Positions 1 through 5,223 of a stretch of 5,223 bases of DNA are shown here, piece after piece. The translations under genes and the position numbers were made by a program. The DNA comes from Pirellulaceae bacterium (lineage in GTDB: Bacteria; Planctomycetota; Planctomycetia; Pirellulales; Pirellulaceae), in assembly GCA_030744095.1 (NCBI GenBank), contig JASLRF010000135.1, positions 1-5,223 of the forward strand, in the 5' to 3' direction. The notes under the pieces were generated by a model that was given only the letters and a program-made list of their open reading frames with translations, was not told the origin of the DNA and searched no databases. The stretch's first letter is position 1. Each line of letters starts with the position of its first letter.

Positions 1-3000
1 CGGGTCGTTGGGACGATCTCTCAATCGTCCATATCCTGGCGGAAAACCTACAGATTGCTGGTACACCATCGGGGCCGATCCAGGAAATTGATCCGCCACC
101 GATCGGTCTGATTACGCTGACAGAGATTGCCGGCGGAGTACTAGAACCAGGCGACTACGATTACCGTCTGACGTTTGTTGATCTCCAAGGAAACGAAGGC
201 CCCGTTTCCGAAGCGACGATTGGTGCCACGCTCACAACGGGTGGCACGATTGCCCTGGCACAGATACCGCGCGCCAGCGGGCCCTTTGTGGCGAGAAATC
301 TGTACCGCAGTTTGCCAGGTGGGCAATACGAACTGGTTCGTCAGCTAAACGGCAACAAAACCACGTACGTTGATGATGGGTATACTCGCGGCGGCTTGTT
401 GGTGGAGCCGGTTGGTGTATCGCAACGACCGCGTCCAGACGCACGACTCTCGATCGATCCTTCGATGGTGGTGAAACTCGACGGTGCTCGGATCGAAACC
501 GGAGTCGGGGCACAGTTCATTGCTGAAGGCCAGGAAGGACTGGAACTGCGGTTTACCAGCTTGATGGACGATCGCTTTGGTGGCGGCGGCACGTTTGATA
601 CCGCCAACGATGGCCCCATCGTTCCCGGTGGACCCAACGCACCGCGGCCAGGCGAATGGGGTGGCATCTATGTCAGCCTGTTTGCCAGTGCCAACATCGA
701 TCAAGCGCTGATCGCGTACGCCGGTGGTGTCACCCGCGTGGAAGGGACATTCGCTGCCTTCAATCCGATTGAAGTCCATCAGGCAGAAGTTCGGATTGCC
801 AATACCACGTTCGAGAACAATGCAACGGGTCAGGGCGGCCAGGCGTTGTCGTCCCGTCCCAATCGGGTGGGTCGTGGTGAAAACGAACCGGGTGCAATCT
901 TTGTCTCAGGTGCTCAACCGACCATTATCGACAACGTTATCCGCGACAATCTGGGCGCTGCGATCAGCATCAACGTAAACGCCTTGAACCACAAACTCAA
1001 ACGCGATACCGGTCGCATAACGGGTTTCATTGATCGGCTGGAAGGGTTTCGCGACAACCAGGGGCCGCTGATCCACAACAACCGGCTGGCTGACAACGGA
1101 GTCAACGGCGTCGCGGTGCGCGGACAAACGCTCACCACGCAGAGTGTCTGGGACGATACGGATATCGTGCATGTCGTCCAGGACACGATTTATGTCTCCG
1201 ACTTCCATACGTATGGTGGCTTGCGTTTGGAAAGCAACCCGACGGAAAGCCTGGTGGTTAAATTCCTCAGCCAGGACCGCGGCAACACCGACCCCAATGT
1301 GCCCAACACCGCAGGATTGCGGTCGGTTGGAATGCCACACGAAATCAACGACCGCATTGGCGGCATTGTACAAGTGGTTGGGCAACCGCGATCGCCCGTG
1401 GTCCTAACGTCGCTAAACGACGACACAGTCGGCGCGGGCTTCGATCCCAGTGGCGATGTGCAAACCCGTACGGGTGCGCTCGGCACCGGCCTACAAGGCA
1501 ACCTGCAACTGGTGCAACCTGACTCGGGAGTCTTTGCTACGCTGACAGGTAACGTTGGGGTTTCGACCGATGGTCTCGGCACCGATGACCTGGGCACACT
1601 GCAGGCCAACATTCCGGCCGGTTCCGCGATCGAGCTGGCAATCTTGCATGTCGCTACACGAACTGGCAACGGGACCACATTTCCTCCGCCGGCACCATTT
1701 CTTCCCGCCAACATCATGTTTGAAGGACAGACTGTTCCGATCACATATCTGCCGAACGTCGCGGACTCGGCAAATGAGAATTTCGAGACCGGCCGAGTGG
1801 ATGTAACGGGCCTTGTGGCGGCCCGAGTTGCTGCTGGTGGCACCACGATGTTCAATTTCACGGTCGACGAGACCATCACGGGCCAGTCAAACAACATCGA
1901 AGGCACCAGCCTGACGGTGGTCTATTCAAACCCAACACTACCCGAACGGACTGTCTTGATTCTGGAAGGTGGTCTGACCGGTGCCGCTGCGCAGCGCACA
2001 TCGCTCTCCTTCGCCGATCCGCTCGACCCGAACGACCCCAATTTCGTGGCCGAATTGGCACTTGGTATTCAATACGGTTTCCCGGGGACGAGCCAGTTCA
2101 GCACAATCGACGTGAACGGCCAGCGTCTGACCAGTTCCGCCGGTGCCGCGGACGACTCGGCCGTCACACCCCCATTCGACGGGAACTTGATCACCGTCGG
2201 TGGCGTGGGTGACTCCCTAGCCAACCCGCCCCTACCGTTCTCGAACAGTACCTTCCAAGACGACGAACTGTACGATCTGCGACAGTTCGTCAGTATTGGT
2301 GACCGTGCCATCACCATCGACACTGCGAATCCGTCGGACGATGATTCGATCTTCCTGGCGGTGGTGCTGGTTTCGGGGAATGCCGAACTGGGTAACTCGG
2401 GCGCGCCGGGCGACTGGCGCGGAGTACAATTCGAACAATTCAGTCACGACCGAAATGTGGAGCTGGTGACCGAAACGGAAGCGCGATTGGTCAACTCTCC
2501 TGGCACCAACTCGACGACCAACGACTCGCAGTTCCTGGGCCAATTGGCCCCGGGTGAAAAGAACAGTGACGAGAATCGTCGGCTGGGCTTCGAGATCCAA
2601 GGATTCTTGAACGATCGGCGTGACTACGACGTGTACAGCTTTACCGCAGACGCCGGCACGGAAGTCTGGTTCGATATCGACCGCACGACATTCTCGTTGG
2701 ACTCCGTCGTTGAATTATTGGATAGCAACGGCGTTGTCCTGGCACAGTCGACCAACTCGTTTGACGAAGCCAACAACCCGAACAATGCACTGGCTCCCGA
2801 CAAGCGTGCGACGTTGAGCCCAAGCGAGCTTGCAGATCCAACGCTTTTGCTCGGCGTCGGTCGCCTGATGCAGAAGACGCCGCCGTTTGCCGGTGTGGAC
2901 AATTGGTCCATCAACCCGCGAGACGCTGGGATGCGAGTTATTCTGCCCGGCCCAACGAGCACGACTAATACGTATCACGTCCGTATTCGTAGCAATAGTC

Positions 3001-5223
3001 AGGACCTGAACAACCTGGATGCCGGACTGACATCAGGCGCGTACCAGATGCAGATTCGTTTGCAGGAAACGGATGAAGTGCCGGGTTCAACTGTCCGCTA
3101 TGCGAATATTTCTTATGCGGAAAACGGCATTCAACTTCTGGGCCAGCCGGGACATTCGCCGCTGTTGGGCGAAATCAGCGAAGATAGCTCGGCCAACGGC
3201 ACTGGTGGGCCGAACGGGAACGCCCAGAACATTGGCAACTTGGTGGCCGTTGATCGGGCGACCCTGGGAATCGCCGGTGTGTTATCCAACAGCGCCGATG
3301 TCGACTTCTTCCGGTTTGAGGTGGACTTCGAAGATACCGTGGTCAGTCCCACCTCGTTTGAAACTGTCTTTGACCTTGACTATGCGGACGGATTGGCCCG
3401 TGCCAATATGATTATTTCCGTGTTCGATGACACGGGCAGCCTGATCTTGACCAGCCGTGAAGCGAATGTCGCGGAAGATCGGCCGGGCAACGTCGGCACA
3501 TCGGACATCGACGACCTGTCGCGCGGTTCGGTGGGTGCTTCGGATCCGTACATTGGCGGGGTCGAACTGTCGCCCGGCGACTACTATGTGGCGGTAACTT
3601 CGGACGCGCAAATGCCGCGTGAACTGGAACAATTCTTTCTCGTCAATCCGCTCAATCCCGACCTGCGTCTAGAGCCGATCAACTCGCTGCAACGCATTGC
3701 AGAAGATCACATTGGATTTCCTTCGCCGCAGATCGACGACGGTCTTCCCTCCACTTTCGATCCACCACAGGTCCCGATTCTGATCGATGCCAACAGTGAA
3801 GTGTCCTTTAACCTGGGCGACGTTGCGCTGTTTGTGAGCCAGGATTACCAAGCCATCAACGCCGCGGCTGTCCATCGCACCAACCTGGTAACTGTTGATC
3901 CCTTCACAGGACAACGAGAAACAACCGTCGGTGATTTCAACTTCGATACGCGCGACATTGCATTCCATCCCAATGGCGACCTGTTTACGTTTTCGCAAGG
4001 GCTGGACGAACCCGTGCCGTGTGCACCGTTTGACGCCAATTCGGGGAACTTCCTGCGGATCAATACGGGAACGGGGGCAGCGACCCTGATCAACGACGAC
4101 GGGATCCTGACGTACCAAAGAGATCCGATGGATCCGGCCGCATCGATCCAGACCAACCCGTGTCCAACGACGCGAATCGGCGACGGTATCCAAATCAACG
4201 CACTGGGCTTTGGCCCCATCGGACTAGGTGAACTCTTTGGCGTCGGTGATCGCGGTTTTCAGAACCGCAGCCAGGCACCCGGTGTCGAGATTTTTGACAA
4301 CATCCTCTATCAGTTCATCGGTGATCCTCAAAGTCCCAACTTTGGTTTGGGACTCAGTTCGCCACAACCTAACCGGGTCGATGACCCACAGATTCCTGAA
4401 GTCCGCTATGAAGGCGCGGGAACGCAGATTCGTGAACGGGGTGAATTGCTGACGAGTCCCAGGATCGAGGCGGTGGATGCCACCGTGCCGACACGACCGA
4501 GCGACAACGGATTCAACATTAAAGACGGCACGACCCTTACAGTCGAAGACGGAGCGCAATCAGTCGAATTCGAATTTGATTTTGGTTTCGAGGCCGTCCA
4601 ACTGATCGATGGAAACAACGCCCTGGCAATTCGCGACGGCAACTTCTTTCAACTGGATGACGATATCTTCCAGTTGGACACGGGTCCCGTGATTGCGGTG
4701 AATCCCAGCGGAGTCGATCTCCGTGACGGCACCGTCGTCTCGCTGAACCGCGCCGGTGTCAATGTAGGCAACTTCGAATTCACGCTTGACGTCATGAACA
4801 TTGGCGGCGGCAATACCCCCGTGCTGTACGCACTCCAGGACAACTCGTTGACGCTGGCCAACAAACTGGTGGCGACCATCAACCTTGCCAATACTGGTGC
4901 GACGCCTATTGGCGTGACGGCTTCGGTCAGTCCTCGTGGTGACCGGATCAGCCTGGTCGACTCGACCGGCGGTAATTCTGCCGTGGCGGCGCAGGTCAGC
5001 ACTGGTAGCGCCAAACGGCGAAACCCAGGCAACGGGGTGTCAACACTGGGAGTTCGAGTTGAAGCCGATTTGTTGGAAGCACCTATTCTGCAAGCTCTAG
5101 ATGGTTCCAAGATCAGAGATGGCGACACATTCCGCTTGGATACGGCCAGCACGGGTGGTTCGCCAGTGACGTTTGAATTCGAGAGCGGCTTCACGCTGAA
5201 TATTCCCGAAACGTTCCGGATCA
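1..5223 (+). CDS. Giant modular surface/extracellular protein, partial at both ends
   Basis: The frame starting at base 3 is open without a stop to base 5222, giving 1,740 residues; start, signal peptide and stop all lie outside. Modules in order are fibronectin-III-like, parallel beta-helix-like, a conserved WDDTD/INDRIGG block, a DUF3344-like beta-sandwich, two PPC-like domains, a propeller-like segment and DG-rich repeats. Composition is rich in Asp, Gly, Asn, Thr and Val, with only about a dozen lysines and two cysteines (C1340, C1387), which fits a secreted or surface protein. No catalytic motif or clear membrane segment is visible. The wording of many segments resembles giant planctomycete proteins, probably of the Pirellula/Rhodopirellula group; this is from memory, not a search. 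A structural, adhesive or matrix role is inferred. No frameshift was found: the frame holds at every position checked and the protein sense is continuous. Confidence 0.93.
3..92 (+). other. End of an upstream module with a GxW motif
   Basis: Residues 1-30 of the frame begin with GRWDDL and continue with VHILAENLQIAGTPSGP before a proline-rich linker (residues 31-33). GRWDDL resembles the GEWGGI and GDWRGV motifs further on (residues 217-222 and 803-808), so this is probably the last strands of a beta-rich module whose main part lies left of the window. No function can be assigned. Confidence 0.4.
93..407 (+). other. Fibronectin type III-like beta-sandwich segment
   Basis: Residues about 31-135. 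The segment PGDYDYRLTFVDLQGNEGP (49-67) has the usual pattern of a middle strand in Fn3-like folds: a turn, an alternating Tyr/Arg/Thr strand and a loop mentioning added context. It is followed by RNLYRSLPGGQYELVRQL and then TTYVDDG (120-126), a pairing common in bacterial Fn3-like modules that parse 'effect...value' strands. Such domains usually act as spacers or protein/carbohydrate contact modules outside the cell. The length of about 100 residues is normal for one Fn3 domain. The fold is inferred from pattern only. Confidence 0.55.
450..1127 (+). other. Right-handed parallel beta-helix-like region
   Basis: Residues about 150-375. It opens with a capping-like stretch (VVKLDGARIETGVGAQFIAEG), then the PGEWGGI motif (216-222) that often precedes the first rungs of bacterial beta-helix proteins. 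Rung-like repeats follow: VRIANTTFENNATG (about 263-276), GAIFVSGAQPTIIDNVIRDN (297-316), GAAISINVNA (318-327) and LIHNNRLADNGVNGVAVRG (356-374). The pattern of hydrophobic strand, Asn-rich turn (FENN, IRDN, HNNRLADNG) and GV/GAI strand is typical of pectate-lyase-like or NosD-like helices. No pectin-lyase catalytic set can be identified, so a binding or structural role is more likely than an enzyme. A Pro/Arg-poor insert (residues about 328-353) separates two rungs. Confidence 0.7.
1137..1448 (+). other. Conserved WDDTDIVH...INDRIGG module of unknown function
   Basis: Residues about 379-482 follow the beta-helix directly. Key segments are SVWDDTDIVHVVQDTIYVSD (381-400), FHTYGGLRLES (401-411), SLVVKF (416-421), INDRIGGIVQVVGQP (448-462) and VVLTSLNDDTVGAGFDP (466-482). 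I recall very similar wording in giant planctomycete proteins, always after a beta-helix, so it is probably the C-terminal cap of that helix or a further set of strands. 'Value of a change to text' phrases such as VVGQPRSPVVLTSL look like short beta-strands around a conserved turn. The module has no family name that I can give and no catalytic motif. Confidence 0.5.
1530..2378 (+). other. DUF3344-like beta-sandwich domain
   Basis: Residues about 510-792. It starts with TLTGNVGVSTDGLGTDD (513-529) and IPAGSAIELAILHVAT (537-552), continues with VPITYLPNVADS and FETGRVDVTGLVAARV, then IEGTSLTVVYSNPTLPERTV (about 632-651) and LILEGG. It ends with GGVGDSL (733-739), DDELYDLR (753-760) and a closing block in which NPSDDDSIFLAVVLVSG (776-792) is clear. 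This order (an 'IPAG..E.A.L' strand, a 'V(D)VT' strand, 'L.VVY..P..P.R', then GDS, DDELYDL and NPS.DD.IFLAV) matches what I recall of DUF3344-type domains in archaeal and bacterial surface proteins. Function of that family is unknown. The assignment is from memory of the motif pattern and should be treated as probable. Confidence 0.5.
2409..2474 (+). other. GDWRGV...SHDRNVE segment, possible first part of a split beta-helix-like fold
   Basis: Residues 803-824 read GDWRGVQFEQF followed by SHDRNVELVTE. The GxWxG(V/I) beginning repeats that of the earlier helix (GEWGGI, 217-222), but no rungs follow at once; a PPC-like domain comes instead. Rung-like sequence reappears only at residues 1031-1046. 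The segment may therefore be the first strand of a fold interrupted by the PPC domain. Confidence 0.4.
2529..3074 (+). other. First PPC-like (bacterial pre-peptidase C-terminal-like) domain
   Basis: Residues about 843-1024. The hallmark is FEIQGFLNDRRDYDVYSFTA (863-882), matching the usual 'G.l....D.D.Y.F.a..G' of PPC domains, followed by GTEVWFDIDRTT (885-896) and SVVELLDSNGVVLAQS (901-916), the 'd..l.L.d..G..l' strand. The closing strands are TYHVRIRSNS (990-999) and GAYQMQIRLQE (1012-1022), matching 'Y.v.v......G.Y.l.v'. The domain is longer than the usual 70-100 residues because of an insert at about 917-985 that holds KRATLSPSEL and a NWSINPRDAGMRVILPGP-type segment. PPC domains are non-catalytic beta-sandwich modules of secreted proteins. 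The fold call is fairly secure; the boundaries are approximate. Confidence 0.65.
3081..3182 (+). other. Short beta-helix-like turn between the two PPC-like domains
   Basis: Residues 1027-1060 contain TVRYANISYAENGIQLLGQP and then GHSPLLGEISED. The 'V.YA.I.YA..GI.L' pattern is that of a beta-helix rung, but there is only one or two turns here. IQLLGQP-x2-SPLL (1043-1055) closely repeats VQVVGQP-x-SPVV (456-467) from the module after the first beta-helix. Confidence 0.45.
3219..3617 (+). other. Second PPC-like domain
   Basis: Residues about 1073-1205. AGVLSNSADVDFFRFEVDFED (in part, 1091-1111) gives the 'G.l....DvDfy.f.v' hallmark. ANMIISVFDDTGSLILTSRE (1134-1153) is the 'l...vfd..G.l.....' strand and GGVELSPGDYYVAVTSDA (1185-1202) the closing 'l.pG.Yyv.v' strand. 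The order and spacing are closer to a standard PPC domain than in the first copy, although an insert lies at about 1154-1183. It is probably a non-catalytic surface module. It is followed by a linker (1206-1258) containing LRLEPINSLQRIAEDHIG, which I recall as a conserved block in this protein type. Confidence 0.65.
3786..4322 (+). other. Beta-propeller-like segment, incomplete
   Basis: Residues about 1262-1440. NLVTVDPFTGQRETTVGDF (1294-1312) and DIAFHPNGDLFTFSQG (1318-1333) follow the blade pattern '.L..vD..TG.......g......diaf.PdG.Lya'. A second blade-like match is FLRINTGTGAATLI (1350-1363), 55 residues later, and LGFGPIGLGELFGVGDRG (1401-1418) is a third strand pair resembling 'lafdp.G.lyav...'. 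The segment is about 180 residues, enough for three or four blades and too short for a closed propeller, so either further blades lie in diverged sequence (1441-1500) or this is a reduced form. It holds the only cysteines of the visible protein, C1340 and C1387. Confidence 0.5.
4512..5089 (+). repeat. First visible unit of a DG-rich tandem repeat array
   Basis: Residues about 1504-1696. Short (I/L)(R/K)DG motifs occur at 1506-1509 (IKDG), 1543-1546 (IRDG) and 1573-1576 (LRDG), each followed by a hydrophobic strand (TTLTVEDG, NFFQLDDD, TVVSLNRAG). VEFEFDFGF (1521-1529) and NFEFTLDV (1590-1597) are strand pairs. The second half has GGGNTPVLYALQDNSLTLAN (1601-1620), ATINLANTGATPIGVTASVS (1624-1643) and RGDRISLVDSTGG (1645-1657). 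This pattern of strand, helix-like 'A..L...IN.A' and strand is one I recall as a recurring unit in giant planctomycete proteins. It is a protein-level repeat; the DNA copies have diverged. Confidence 0.6.
5089..5222 (+). repeat. Second unit of the DG-rich repeat array, cut by the window edge
   Basis: Residues about 1697-1740. QALDGSKIRDGDTFRLD (1697-1713) matches QLIDGNNALAIRDGNFFQLD (1533-1552) closely, with three residues fewer, and VTFEFESGF (1722-1730) matches VEFEFDFGF (1521-1529). The unit continues past base 5223, so more copies probably follow to the right. Confidence 0.6.

Noticed and set aside
450..1127. Pectate lyase or other polysaccharide-degrading enzyme
   Set aside because: The beta-helix pattern is present but I cannot identify a conserved catalytic set of acidic and basic residues, so an enzyme call is not supported.
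1190..1906. 238-codon open frame on the minus strand
   Set aside because: It overlaps the continuous + strand frame completely. Its product is a low-complexity mix rich in Ser, Pro, Arg and Thr with no domain pattern, as expected from the reverse of a codon-biased GC-rich gene.
3073..3411. 112-codon open frame on the + strand with an ATG start
   Set aside because: It is in a different frame from the main protein, crosses the beta-helix-like turn and second PPC domain, and has no sensible composition or motif.
3669..4193. 174-codon open frame on the minus strand
   Set aside because: It is antisense to the propeller-like segment; no ribosome binding site or protein family pattern supports it.
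4518..4730. RTX-type or dockerin calcium-binding repeats
   Set aside because: The DG motifs lack the GGxGxDxUx nonapeptide of RTX repeats and the full DxNxDGxxxxxD loop of dockerins.
4649..5194. 181-codon open frame on the minus strand
   Set aside because: It lies opposite the clearly repetitive, meaningful + strand sequence of the DG repeats, and its product shows no motif or plausible start region.
1..5223. CRISPR array, tRNA, rRNA, insertion sequence or phage attachment site
   Set aside because: No short regularly spaced DNA repeats, terminal inverted repeats or RNA gene patterns were seen, and the region is coding throughout.

Overview
The whole window lies inside one very large protein-coding gene on the + strand. 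The frame whose codons start at base 3 is open from end to end: 1,740 codons (3-5222) with no stop. Neither the true start nor the stop codon is present. There are no intergenic spaces, and I see no RNA genes, promoters, terminators, mobile elements or CRISPR repeats. Residue numbers in this annotation count from the codon at base 3 (residue n starts at base 3n).

The sequence suggests a planctomycete, probably of the Pirellula/Rhodopirellula group. The base composition is moderately GC-rich. The protein is a giant, acidic, lysine-poor and almost cysteine-free mosaic of beta-rich modules, which is typical of giant secreted or surface proteins in that group. Several phrases (WDDTDIVHV, FHTYGGLRLES, INDRIGG, SHDRNVE, GTEVWFDIDRTT, LRLEPINS) look like family-specific wording I associate with those proteins. 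This is recognition from memory; no database search was run.

Modules in order: (1) the tail of an upstream module with a GxW motif, 3-92; (2) a fibronectin-III-like segment, 93-407; (3) a right-handed parallel beta-helix-like region, 450-1127; (4) a conserved WDDTD...INDRIGG module, 1137-1448; (5) a DUF3344-like beta-sandwich, about 1530-2378; (6) a GDWRGV...SHDRNVE segment, 2409-2474; (7) a first pre-peptidase C-terminal (PPC)-like domain, 2529-3074; (8) a short beta-helix-like turn, 3081-3182; (9) a second PPC-like domain, 3219-3617; (10) a beta-propeller-like segment with the only two cysteines, about 3786-4322; (11) the start of a tandem DG-rich repeat array that runs off the right edge, 4512-5222.

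I see no catalytic motif. The likely role is structural or adhesive at the cell surface or outside the cell, but this is inferred from module types only. The points of most interest are the PPC domain apparently inserted between two pieces of a beta-helix-like fold, the reuse of short sequence blocks across the protein, and the approximately 160-200-residue repeat that begins near the right end.
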